A stretch of DNA of 64,000 nucleotides, from assembly GCA_046328035.1 (NCBI GenBank), contig JAXLXI010000002.1, forward strand, positions 372,001-436,000, in the 5' to 3' direction. The notes under the pieces are model-generated. The model was not told the origin of the DNA. It saw only the letters and a program-made list of their open reading frames with translations, and did not search any database. The position numbers and the translations under genes are program-made. Position 1 is the stretch's first letter. The number at the start of each line of letters is the position of its first letter. Origin of the DNA: JBGASG01 sp046328035 (GTDB lineage: Bacteria > Cyanobacteriota > Vampirovibrionia > Obscuribacterales > Obscuribacteraceae). Of the stretch, positions 42,997-51,321 are shown in pieces.

Positions 42997-45108
42997 TCAG
43001 CGGCGTTCCAGCCGGCTTTGCGCCGCGTGCGTCAGAGCTTCCAGTGAGAAACCATCGGCGGGATACTTGCCGACTGCAGTGCGCACCGTCACCGAAAAGC
43101 GCACACCGTTCTCGGCGGTGAATTGCACTTGCTCGACCTCGCGCGCCCAACGGCTGATGGCACGCTCGACGGCGCGGCCGTCTTCGTTCACGATCGCCAG
43201 ACAGAATCCGCCCGGCCAGACGCCTCGCAATGACTCCGAGGGAAATCGAGAATGCAGCAATTTCCCCACCGTGGAAAAGACATTGATCTTCGAAAACATG
43301 CCATAGTCTATTCCCTGAGCTTGATCGACTTGCACCAGCCCTAGTGTCATCTCCTGGCTGGAACGGCCGCAGTTGATCAGCAAGTCGGATACTTTTGCCA
43401 TGAAGGCGCGCTCCCGTAAGAGCCCAGTCAGCTCATCGTCGGCTCCTTGAGCCTTGTCTTGTTGCGCGCGCTTGATCTGCATGTTGACGCGACCGACAAG
43501 TTCTTCCGGGATGATCGGCTTGGACAGAAAGTCATTGGCACCGGCCTGAAAAGCCGCCGCGCGCCCCTGGGCATCAGCCTTGGAAGTGAGGAAAATGATC
43601 GGCAGCTGTGACCATTTCTCCGTCGCCCGCACAATGCGGCAAATATCGTAACCGCTCAGTCCCGGCATGATCACATCGAGCAAAAGTACATCGGGCTGCA
43701 CCTTCTCCAGGGTGTCGAGAATGTTGATCGGTTCGTGCAATACAGAAACATTGATCGACTGAGAGGTGAGAATTCTTTCCATCAACTTGGTTAGAACCTT
43801 GTCGTCATCGACTGCAAGTACAGTCGGCGGCTTGACCGGAGCCAGCGAAGCCAGCTTGGTGAGGCAGGCTTCGAACTGACGCGGATCGCATGGTGCCGGC
43901 ATAGCGACTGAGGCGCCGGCGAAGATGCGATCGACATCGTCGAGCCGATAGCCTCGCGAGTGAAGAAACGCCAACGGCAAAGTCGCGTTCAGTCCCGAGA
44001 CTCGCAGCTCTCTAGCCAGACTGATCGCTACCTCCACACCGATTGCAGTGGTATCAATTATGGCGGCATCAAATCGGCTCGAGGCACCCTCTACAGCAGC
44101 CTGCACGGCATTGTCAGCAAAGATGACTTTGGCATCGACCGCCGGTGTATATGGCTCCGGTGACACTTGCAGTGTTTGCTGACTGCCGACCAGAAGAACT
44201 CGTCCGGCCTGCAGTCTTTTCTCGGGAGCCGGGGCGGCCTGCGCTTCCATAATCGCACGCAGTTCAGCCTCGCCGTCGGCAAGAGATCGGAAGATCTCCA
44301 ACCACAAAATGTTTTGAGCCAGCGGGTCGTTGGGATCGAGAAGCTTGACATAACCCTCGATTTTGGCTGCCGCATTGCTGAATGCAGTTAGACCCAGCGA
44401 TGCTGCAGCACCGCGCAATGCATGCGAAATAAACAATGCTTGATCGCGCGCCTCGCGGCTTGCACCACCGGAATTTTGCAGAGAGCGCAATTCCCGAGCC
44501 AGATTTTGCCAGTGCGAAGGCAGGTTGGCCGCCAGTTCCCGCTGGGCATCGCGCACCGAATTTTCGGCGAACTGCTGCTGACTGATCTCTTGCTGATGCT
44601 GCTCGTAATGCGGATCGGAGAAACTATCCTGCGAACGAACCCGCTCAGCGCGAAAGCTTGGCATATTGGCGACTGCAGATTGCGCTCGCGGACGCTCCAT
44701 CGACATTGGTTGATAGCGAGACATTCGATCGCCGCCTTGCCGAGCCGGCAACAGCGAACCGATCTGATCCAGAAAAAGATTGGGATCGACGGGCTTCTGC
44801 AAAATCAGCGAGACATTGAGGATGTTGCGCAGATACTTGAAAGTCTCCGGATCGCAAGCCTGGGCGCTGATGAAGACGACCGGAGTATTGTTTCCCATTT
44901 CACGCAAGCGCTGGATGAAAGAGATGCCGTTCGCATCCGGCAATTTGAAGTCGACTACTGCCAGAGCCAGTTCTCGCTGACCGGCAGTCCGTAATCCCTC
45001 GGAAGCCGTGCGCGCCTCCTCGACACCAAACCCGGTGCAGGACAGTATGCGCTGCATCAACTGAATGAAGTTGTCGTCGTCATCTAGAACTAGGATCGAT
45101 TTGGACAC
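42997..45108 (-). CDS. Multi-domain response regulator: REC-Hpt-REC(degenerate)-REC-GGDEF(degenerate)
   Basis: Predicted 703 residues. REC1 (4-120) has the acidic pocket DDDD, phospho-acceptor Asp53 (VVDFKLPD) and Lys105. A linker leads to an Hpt-like helical bundle with His229 in ISHALRGAAASLGL. REC2 (302-423) has lost the acidic pocket (LLVGSQQ) though Asp352 remains. REC3 (428-548) is intact, with VDDD, Asp478 (LLLDVIMPG) and Lys530. The C-terminal domain (555-703) begins DELTGLLRERAF as GGDEF domains do, and has TAVGKYPADGFSLEALTHAA at its end, but the active-site GGDEF is WPGGFC, so cyclase activity is not expected. It is likely a phosphorelay hub with a dead diguanylate-cyclase domain as output or binding unit. 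Confidence 0.85.
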   Translation of the reverse strand: MSKSILVLDDDDNFIQLMQRILSCTGFGVEEARTASEGLRTAGQRELALAVVDFKLPDANGISFIQRLREMGNNTPVVFISAQACDPETFKYLRNILNVSLILQKPVDPNLFLDQIGSLLPARQGGDRMSRYQPMSMERPRAQSAVANMPSFRAERVRSQDSFSDPHYEQHQQEISQQQFAENSVRDAQRELAANLPSHWQNLARELRSLQNSGGASREARDQALFISHALRGAAASLGLTAFSNAAAKIEGYVKLLDPNDPLAQNILWLEIFRSLADGEAELRAIMEAQAAPAPEKRLQAGRVLLVGSQQTLQVSPEPYTPAVDAKVIFADNAVQAAVEGASSRFDAAIIDTTAIGVEVAISLARELRVSGLNATLPLAFLHSRGYRLDDVDRIFAGASVAMPAPCDPRQFEACLTKLASLAPVKPPTVLAVDDDKVLTKLMERILTSQSINVSVLHEPINILDTLEKVQPDVLLLDVIMPGLSGYDICRIVRATEKWSQLPIIFLTSKADAQGRAAAFQAGANDFLSKPIIPEELVGRVNMQIKRAQQDKAQGADDELTGLLRERAFMAKVSDLLINCGRSSQEMTLGLVQVDQAQGIDYGMFSKINVFSTVGKLLHSRFPSESLRGVWPGGFCLAIVNEDGRAVERAISRWAREVEQVQFTAENGVRFSVTVRTAVGKYPADGFSLEALTHAAQSRLERR

Positions 45109-45348
45109 GAGTGACTGAAAACGTTGACAATTAACGGCAATTTCCTATTAGCACTTTAGGCGCGGAACGCTTATTTGGCAATGGTTCCAGGAGTTGTCAG
45201 TTGCATTTTCTTTTCGGTCGTTATACTATTTGCTATCGTATTTCAAATCAAAAGCGAAGGCAAGAGGGATCGGAGTCGTCACGGGCGGTGCTTGATGCCA
45301 CCACCGGTGAGTCCTCTAATCTCTCTTGCCTGCTTTCGGTGGGCCATT

Positions 45349-46218
45349 TCAGCGCACCTTGGACTTCCGTTTCGCCGACTTCGGCTTCACACCGCGGTCG
45401 CGAACGCCGTACTCCACTGGCGCCAGTCGCGCTTCGTGGCGTGCCACCAGACGCATCTGGCGCAAGCGTTCGTTCATCGTGGCGATCATCGTCTGGTCGT
45501 ACGCCTTGTCGTATCCACTGCCGGCAGCCATCAGGCGCCGCTCGGACAGCTGCGTCCGCAACGCGTGATACGCCTCTTCGACGGACATCGCCGAATCGAG
45601 CCAGATCTCCCCTTCCGGAACGAAGGGCAGATCGTAATCGTGCGTGCCGAAGCAGAAGTCGGGATAAAGATCCCGTCTCACCTTCGGACCGTCGACGATC
45701 CAGACGTCCAGACCTTGCCGCCGCCCGAAGTACTGGCGGTAGACACCGACCAGACTGACCGGCTCGACACGATGCTTGCGCCGCGTGCCGGCTCTGATCA
45801 CGGTCTCGTGCTTGCGCAGTTGGGCTTCGCGCTTTTCAGCGCGGCGCCGGTCGCGCTCTCGCAAGACCTTCTCGAGCTTCAGTCCTTCCCCGTGCGCCCG
45901 GTCGTAAGACCAGCCGCGTTCGCGCATGAGCTTGCGCTCGATCAGCTCATGCTCCAGGGTGTAGAGGTACTCTTCGATCCCGAGGCGGTTGTCGATCCAG
46001 ATGTCGTCCGCCGGGTTGTAGCGGTACCGCTGATCGTTGCCACCCATGATGAAATCAGGGAACAACGTGCGGGCCACCTTCTCGCCGTCGACGATCCAGA
46101 TTTTCTGGCCTTGCCGCGTGCCGGTTTGCATGCGGTAGATGCCGGTTAGTTTGACCCGACCATGCCGCTTGTAAACCAAGCCGCACTGCGGGTGCTTTTT
46201 GCAGGAGTTGTTCTGCAT
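45349..46218 (-). CDS. Protein with two copies of a WIVDG...HELxER domain
   Basis: Predicted 289 residues; GAGGATA stands before ATG 46218. Copy 1 (about 20-110): GIYRMQTGTRQGQKIWIVDG, LFPDFIMGGNDQRYRYNP, DIWIDNRLGIEEYLYTLEHE, LIERKLMRERGWSYDRAH. Copy 2 (about 155-250) repeats this as GVYRQYFGRRQGLDVWIVDG, LYPDFCFGTHDYDLPFVP, EIWLDSAMSVEEAYHALRTQ, LSERRLM. Copy 1 keeps HELIER, which looks like a metal-binding or catalytic helix, whereas copy 2 has ALRTQLSER at this place. A basic linker joins the copies and the tail is Lys/Arg-rich. I have seen similar domains described only as hypothetical. It lies downstream of the P1 peptidase on the same strand. Confidence 0.7.
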   Translation of the reverse strand: MQNNSCKKHPQCGLVYKRHGRVKLTGIYRMQTGTRQGQKIWIVDGEKVARTLFPDFIMGGNDQRYRYNPADDIWIDNRLGIEEYLYTLEHELIERKLMRERGWSYDRAHGEGLKLEKVLRERDRRRAEKREAQLRKHETVIRAGTRRKHRVEPVSLVGVYRQYFGRRQGLDVWIVDGPKVRRDLYPDFCFGTHDYDLPFVPEGEIWLDSAMSVEEAYHALRTQLSERRLMAAGSGYDKAYDQTMIATMNERLRQMRLVARHEARLAPVEYGVRDRGVKPKSAKRKSKVR

Positions 46219-46318
46219 GTTCTTATCCTCAGCCTTCAGGTGAGGCCACTCCGGCGCAGTTTCTCAATCGAGACCGCACCGCCGAGAAGGCATTACCGAA
46301 AGGCTTACGAAGCTTGGT

Positions 46319-47635
46319 TTAGTTCTTGGTTCGACCGTAAGTGCGCATCAGCTCGACGACGCGGTCGAGCGGCAACGCGGTTGACGTGTTTCCATCACGT
46401 CCCACCACGGTGTCAGCCATGCAGAGCGCATTGATGATGGCTTCCTCGGTGGCATCAGCCGTCGCCGCGTAGAGCGGATCGATGGCGTTGTCACTGAGTT
46501 CGGGCAACGACAGGACGGTGTCTTCGGAGGCGCGAGGAATCTGGCGCCCGGTGGAGAAACCGACAATGAAGTCGCCGCTGGAAGTGTTGGCTACCGACCC
46601 GGTGCGGGCCAGCCCCATCGCAGCGCGCTTGCACAGGCGTTCTACCTGGCGCGCGTTCAGCGGAGCATCGGTTGCCACCACGATCACAATCGAGCCTTCG
46701 CGGTGCACCGTAGCCATGTCTTGCTCGAGATGAACTCCGACGGGAACGCCGTCGATGCGCATCTGGTCGCGGTCGCCATGGTTGCAGTTGACCAGGACGC
46801 CGACGGTGTAGCCGCCGTCGTCTTCGGAGAGCACACGCGAAGATGTGCCGATGCCGCCCTTCCAGTCGTAGCAGGACATTCCAGTCCCGGCTCCGACTGC
46901 GCCTTCGGCGACGGCACCACTGGCGGCACCATCGAGAGCAGCGAAGACGTGCTGTTGTTTGACGTGGAAGCCCTGCGCATCATTGAGCGCGCTGTCATCG
47001 CACTCGCCGACCACCGGCACGTAAGTCTCATCGTCGACGCCGATGTCCGGATACTTGCTGATCATCCAGCGCACCATAGCTGATGCCACGTCGCCGACTT
47101 GATGGGTGTTGGTGAGCGCGATCGGGCCTTCGATTCCGCCCGATTCACGAATCCAGTCGAGACCCAGCATGCCGCCGTTGCCGTTGACGACGAACGATGC
47201 CGCCGTCACCTTGTCGCGCCAGATATCTCCGGAGTGCGGCATGATGACTGTGACACCGGTGCGGGCAGGACCTTCGCCGCGAACGAGGTCGCCCTCGCCA
47301 TGGAAGACAGTCGTGTGCCCGACTTTGACGCCGGGGACGTCGGTGATGGCGTTGAACTTGCCGGGAGCCAGCGAGCCGATCTCAACGCCGAGGTCGCGCA
47401 AGCGCCGGCGGGTCGATTTGTCAGTCTCAACTGGCTGGTCTGCGTCGGCGCCTTGCGCATCGGCAGAGGTAAGAGTCATGGCGCGAACATCTCCGGCGAA
47501 ACACCGGTTGATTTTAGCGCCGAGGGGGTGTTTCCGGCTCGTCCACCAGGCCCAGATCAGGAACCCAATGTTGAAGGCGAGCGAGAGAAACAGGAGAATC
47601 GCAATGCCCAGAAGGCCGTTGCTGTGGCTGTGCAT
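46319..47635 (-). CDS. P1-family aminopeptidase (DmpA/BapA-like) with N-terminal membrane anchor
   Basis: Predicted 438 residues from ATG 47635 with GGAG eight bases upstream. A membrane helix (about 8-32, LLGIAILLFLSLAFNIGFLI) precedes the P1 peptidase domain, which starts LRDLGVEIGSLAPGKFNAIT and DVPGVKVGHTTV. Conserved segments are TGVTVIMPHSG, VNGNGGMLGLDWIRESGG, TNTHQVGDV, VVGECDDSALND, and the autoprocessing and nucleophile site KGGIGTSSRV (Ser after Gly-Thr). TGSVANTSSGDFIVGFST is in the beta chain. These enzymes self-cleave into two chains and release N-terminal L- or D-residues or beta-amino acids. The anchor is an addition to the usual soluble form. Cell side of the domain is not certain. 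Confidence 0.9.
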   Translation of the reverse strand: MHSHSNGLLGIAILLFLSLAFNIGFLIWAWWTSRKHPLGAKINRCFAGDVRAMTLTSADAQGADADQPVETDKSTRRRLRDLGVEIGSLAPGKFNAITDVPGVKVGHTTVFHGEGDLVRGEGPARTGVTVIMPHSGDIWRDKVTAASFVVNGNGGMLGLDWIRESGGIEGPIALTNTHQVGDVASAMVRWMISKYPDIGVDDETYVPVVGECDDSALNDAQGFHVKQQHVFAALDGAASGAVAEGAVGAGTGMSCYDWKGGIGTSSRVLSEDDGGYTVGVLVNCNHGDRDQMRIDGVPVGVHLEQDMATVHREGSIVIVVATDAPLNARQVERLCKRAAMGLARTGSVANTSSGDFIVGFSTGRQIPRASEDTVLSLPELSDNAIDPLYAATADATEEAIINALCMADTVVGRDGNTSTALPLDRVVELMRTYGRTKN

Positions 47636-47997
47636 CTCAGTCACTCCGTGTTATCGCAAGCCGCGCCATCGTGCAATGGGGGCTGTGCGTTGGTTAAAGG
47701 GGGTCATCCACCCGAACGGCATAAGCAGCCGTCAGTAACTCCCGAGAATTCGTGGCGAGTTGGCTTTTGGAGAAAGCTCTGGTTTTTGTGTTGGGTGGGT
47801 GTAGAGAAAAAGTACCTGCACCCTAAAACAATCAGGATCTGGAACTCAAGAGAAAATCGGTCAAAAAGAGGCCACTAACAGAGCGAGGCCAATTACAAAC
47901 CCACACTGTGCGCCGGTTTCCAAGAGTTCCATAAGCCGGAATGCGCCGTCTGAGAAATTGGTAACTCAAGCTGCGAAAGGCACCACCGGCGGTTTCA
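47636..47997. other. Intergenic stretch, nothing recognised
   Basis: The 362 bases between the P1 peptidase start and the lipoprotein stop hold no supportable gene. The promoter of the P1 peptidase (minus strand) should lie in its left part. Confidence 0.4.
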
Positions 47998-48315
47998 TCA
48001 AGGTTTCTTCGGCAAGCCGCCGGCCGCGCCGGTTTCTTTGCCGGCATCTGCAGCTGGCTTGCCCTCATATCCGCCGACCATGAAGTTGAGAAAAGCACCG
48101 CCGGTGACTGCACGCGGGGATGTTCCGGCTTTCGGCTTGGCGGTGACCTTACCAGCCCCCTGCTCTTTAATCGTCGAGTGCCAGATCGGTTTTGAAGACT
48201 TGGTCTTGGCGCCTTTAATGCCAGGCTGTTGCCCCTGCGCCGGTTTGAGGCAACCGGCAAAACCCGTGAGCGCCAGCGTGCAACTTGTAGCAGCCATCAG
48301 CAGTTTTCGTCTCAT
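47998..48315 (-). CDS. Small predicted lipoprotein
   Basis: Predicted 105 residues from ATG 48315. The signal peptide RRKLLMAATSCTLALTGFAG ends in a lipobox-like FAGC, giving a lipid-modified Cys at about residue 21. The mature part is basic and Gly/Lys/Ala-rich (GQQPGIKGAKTKSSKPIWHS, GKVTAKPKAGTSPRAVTGG) with a short motif FLNFMVGGYEGK. No known domain. It is divergent from the DUF4388-TPR gene at 48650, with 334 bases between. Likely an envelope protein. Confidence 0.6.
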   Translation of the reverse strand: MRRKLLMAATSCTLALTGFAGCLKPAQGQQPGIKGAKTKSSKPIWHSTIKEQGAGKVTAKPKAGTSPRAVTGGAFLNFMVGGYEGKPAADAGKETGAAGGLPKKP

Positions 48316-48649
48316 CGCAATCCTGGTTCGTGCAGGGATGTCTCGACTCCAAAGTACCACAACGGCAGCCGCTGCTCGCTAGGAAAAACCCGGACTGTTC
48401 CGCCCCGGCAAGCAGCTCCCCATGACACTACCTGTGGTGCTACCTCTCACAAGAATCCGACTTTGTTCGAAACCAAATACGGTGTCGCTCAACACAAAAA
48501 TTTGCGCAGCCTGAACCCGGGCACACATGACCATCGCGCCTGACAACACCCAACCTATCGAGCATTATCGGCTCCTCGTATGTTTTATTTGTTATGTACC
48601 GGGTATTTATCTAGCGGAAGTTGGCTACCCTGCAGCGCCAGGTCGGGCT
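48316..48649. other. Divergent intergenic stretch
   Basis: These 334 bases separate the lipoprotein (minus) and the DUF4388-TPR protein (plus). The upstream in-frame extension of the latter (from 48527) is not used here, because the paralogues begin at the equivalent of 48650. A lower-GC part at 48565-48625 (TATGTTTTATTTGTTATG) may hold the promoter. Confidence 0.4.
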
Positions 48650-51175
48650 ATGTCATCCGAACACGCGGGACAGAATCCAGGACATTCATCCGAACCGGTC
48701 CAAAGGCTGGACGGTGAGATTGCTGCGCTGGGATTGAGACCGGCTCTGGAGCAGATCTTGGCGTCCGGGATCGAGGTCGGCATCCTGCACGTCGCCGCCC
48801 CCAACCGGTCCGGTGCCCTGTTCATTCGCACCGGAGCAGTCAAAGCCGCAATCGCACCGGCTTCCAACTTGCAGGGGATGCCGGCTCTCAAGCAAGTGCT
48901 GGCCGCCGGCGAAGGCAAATTCCGATTTTCCACCGAGCTCCCCCGCGAGCCAATTCGCGAAACGCTCAATATCGACATCGGCTCCCTGCTCGCGTGGCGC
49001 AATGCCAACGTCGCCGACCAGATTCCATCTCTGGCCGAAGCACTGAGCGTCCTGTCCGCCAATGCTTACAGCTCCTGGCCGACCGGACAGGAACAGCGAC
49101 CGACCGTCGCCGGACCGCCGCCCGAACAGCAAGCCGCTCCTCCCTCCGCCCCGCCGCAGCAAGCCCCATCCAGCGCCGACTTATTTGGGCTGCAAGAAGC
49201 GCTGGCCGCCTACGAAGAACAGAAAAAACAAGAGCGGCAGCAGACAGGCGAAGACCAGAGCGACAGCGCCAGACAGTACACCCTGGAGCAGATGCAGTTT
49301 CAACAGGGTGCGATTCCCACTCCCGCACCAGCCAGCAAGAGCGGTGAAATCACGCAGCGCTACGACATCAGCGATTTGAAGGCGATCGCCACACCTGAGA
49401 CGGCCGCCCCAGGCAGTGCCGCACTGGGCGCCGCCGCCGGCAACATGCGCGCCACAGGCGAGATGAACACCACGGGCGAACGTCCACGCGACCGCATCCA
49501 GGGTGATCCACGCCGCATCAGCATGCCCTATCAACGGGTGGGAGGACACGACCGCCCCAGCGGGGCGCACCGCATGCCGGGTGCGCCAGGAGCGCCCGGT
49601 GCGCCGGATCCCACCGCCATGCGCAGCACAGCAGAACTGACTCTGCCCACCGGTGAGACGCTGAAAGCCTCCAAGATGCGCCAGATGCGGCACACACTGA
49701 TCAGCGTCGGCATCGCCGGCGTGCTGCTTCTGACGGCGGTGATTGCCACCAACAAGATGCTGTCGGAAACCAATTCGGTGCAAAACTATGCACGCGGCAT
49801 GAAGCTGCTCAAGGACGGCTACAAAGACCTGGCGAAAAAGAGTTTTGACAAAGTCCTGGCATCCGATCCAAAAAACATCAAGGCGCTCCTGGCGCGCGGC
49901 ACTGCCAATATTCAACTCAACGACTTCCCGGCAGCCCAACGCGACTTCGATGCGGTGCTGGAAATCGAAAAGAAAAACCTTGATGCGCTCAACGGCAAAG
50001 CTCTGTGCTATCTCAAGATGCGCGATTTTAGTCGGGCTGTGCCAGCCACTGATGAGCTGCTGATGATTGCGCCCAGAAACACCGAGGCACTGTCCACCTC
50101 GGCTCAAGCTTTGCTGGAGTTGCGCAGATTTAAGCTGGCACAAGATGCTGCGGACAGAATCATCGCCGCCAAGCCTGAAACCGGCATGGCAGCTGCTTAC
50201 TCATTGCGCGGCGACTCATTTTTCGGTCGCCAGAAATTTGTCGATGCCCGCAAAGACTACAGCGAGGCGCTCACGCTCGAACCGGGCAATCGGGCTAATT
50301 ATGCCAAGCGTGCCCGCACTGCCTTGCAGGTGGACGACTTTCAGGGCGCGGTCGCAGACACTACCCAAGCCATCTTCGGGGATCAGAGCAACCCCGAGCT
50401 GTACATGCTGCGCGGTCAAGCCTACGAAAAGCTGAACCAACCAGACAAAGCAGTCCAGGACTATGACAAGGCAGTCGGGCTGAAACCAGGCCGCGACACC
50501 TACGCAGCGCGCGCGCATGCTCACATGTCCATGAAAAACTATAACCGCGCCGCCGCCGACCTGGCTGAAGTGCTCAAAGACCCCAAGGCGCCAAAGGTAT
50601 ATCACGACGAACTGGCGATGGTGCAACAGAAAATCAAGACGATGCCGGTGGCAAAAATCGACATGGATGCTTTGATCGGCAAGCCCGAAAAAGCTGTCGT
50701 CATGAAGTACGAACAGATGGTGCCCCACGGTCAGGCCTTGCTGGAATCTGGACGAGCCGCCGATGCCGTCAAAATACTGACTATGGCTGTCCGCGCCAAA
50801 CCTCAAGACGTCTGGGCCAGGCGCTACCTGGCTCGCGCCATGGCGATGGCCGGCATGCCTCAACAAGCTATCGATCAGTTCAAGCAAGTGCAGTTCACTG
50901 ACCGCTTGGGCCCAAAAGATCGCACCGCCTATGCACACGCGCTCGTCGACCTGAAACAGCCCAACGAGGCTATTTCGCTGCTCAACGGTGTGGTCTCTGA
51001 AGACCCGGATTACGCCGACGCGCGCATATTACTCATCGAGTGCCTGCTAAAGAGGAATGACCGCGCCAACGCGGTAGAACTTTGCCGCGTTGGCTTGAGC
51101 CGCGCCAGAACCGCCAAGGACCAAGAAAACTTCCAGAAGCTCTATCAAGTTGCGGTTGGTTGGCAGGGCAAATAG
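48650..51175 (+). CDS. DUF4388 (PATAN-like)-TM-TPR protein, copy A
   Basis: Predicted 841 residues from ATG 48650 (MSSEHAGQ), chosen to match the starts of two paralogues at 54683 and 61178. Residues 15-130 form the DUF4388/PATAN-like domain: LDGEIAALGLRPALEQIL, GALFIRTGAVKAAIAPASNL, GKFRFSTELPREPIRETLNI. A long Pro/Ala/Gln linker contains DLFGLQEALAAYEEQKKQ, common to all three paralogues. One membrane helix (about 347-370) follows, then a TPR array of at least ten units, such as AKKSFDKVLASDPKNIKALL and LYMLRGQAYEKLNQPDKAVQ, to the end. The TPR array is probably outside the membrane and the DUF4388 domain inside. DUF4388 proteins are linked to two-component and gliding/development systems. 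Role here is unknown. Confidence 0.85.
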   Translation: MSSEHAGQNPGHSSEPVQRLDGEIAALGLRPALEQILASGIEVGILHVAAPNRSGALFIRTGAVKAAIAPASNLQGMPALKQVLAAGEGKFRFSTELPREPIRETLNIDIGSLLAWRNANVADQIPSLAEALSVLSANAYSSWPTGQEQRPTVAGPPPEQQAAPPSAPPQQAPSSADLFGLQEALAAYEEQKKQERQQTGEDQSDSARQYTLEQMQFQQGAIPTPAPASKSGEITQRYDISDLKAIATPETAAPGSAALGAAAGNMRATGEMNTTGERPRDRIQGDPRRISMPYQRVGGHDRPSGAHRMPGAPGAPGAPDPTAMRSTAELTLPTGETLKASKMRQMRHTLISVGIAGVLLLTAVIATNKMLSETNSVQNYARGMKLLKDGYKDLAKKSFDKVLASDPKNIKALLARGTANIQLNDFPAAQRDFDAVLEIEKKNLDALNGKALCYLKMRDFSRAVPATDELLMIAPRNTEALSTSAQALLELRRFKLAQDAADRIIAAKPETGMAAAYSLRGDSFFGRQKFVDARKDYSEALTLEPGNRANYAKRARTALQVDDFQGAVADTTQAIFGDQSNPELYMLRGQAYEKLNQPDKAVQDYDKAVGLKPGRDTYAARAHAHMSMKNYNRAAADLAEVLKDPKAPKVYHDELAMVQQKIKTMPVAKIDMDALIGKPEKAVVMKYEQMVPHGQALLESGRAADAVKILTMAVRAKPQDVWARRYLARAMAMAGMPQQAIDQFKQVQFTDRLGPKDRTAYAHALVDLKQPNEAISLLNGVVSEDPDYADARILLIECLLKRNDRANAVELCRVGLSRARTAKDQENFQKLYQVAVGWQGK

Positions 51176-51321
51176 CCGAATCCGGACGGAACGAGGATCG
51201 CAGTGCACGTGCCTCGCTTCAAGTTGACGCCTCGTATTCCCTAGGCTACAGTGGAATTAGAAGTTGATTCCGGAATCCGATCCCGCCTTATGCATGCTGA
51301 GTTACCTGAGAGGTTCACACC

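Noticed and set aside
45175..46149. Plus-strand open frame of 324 codons
   Set aside because: It is antisense to the duplicated HELxER gene, which has an SD and clear internal repeats.
48527..48649. Upstream extension of DUF4388-TPR copy A
   Set aside because: The paralogues begin at the position equal to 48650, and the extension (hydrophobic, Cys-rich) has no counterpart.
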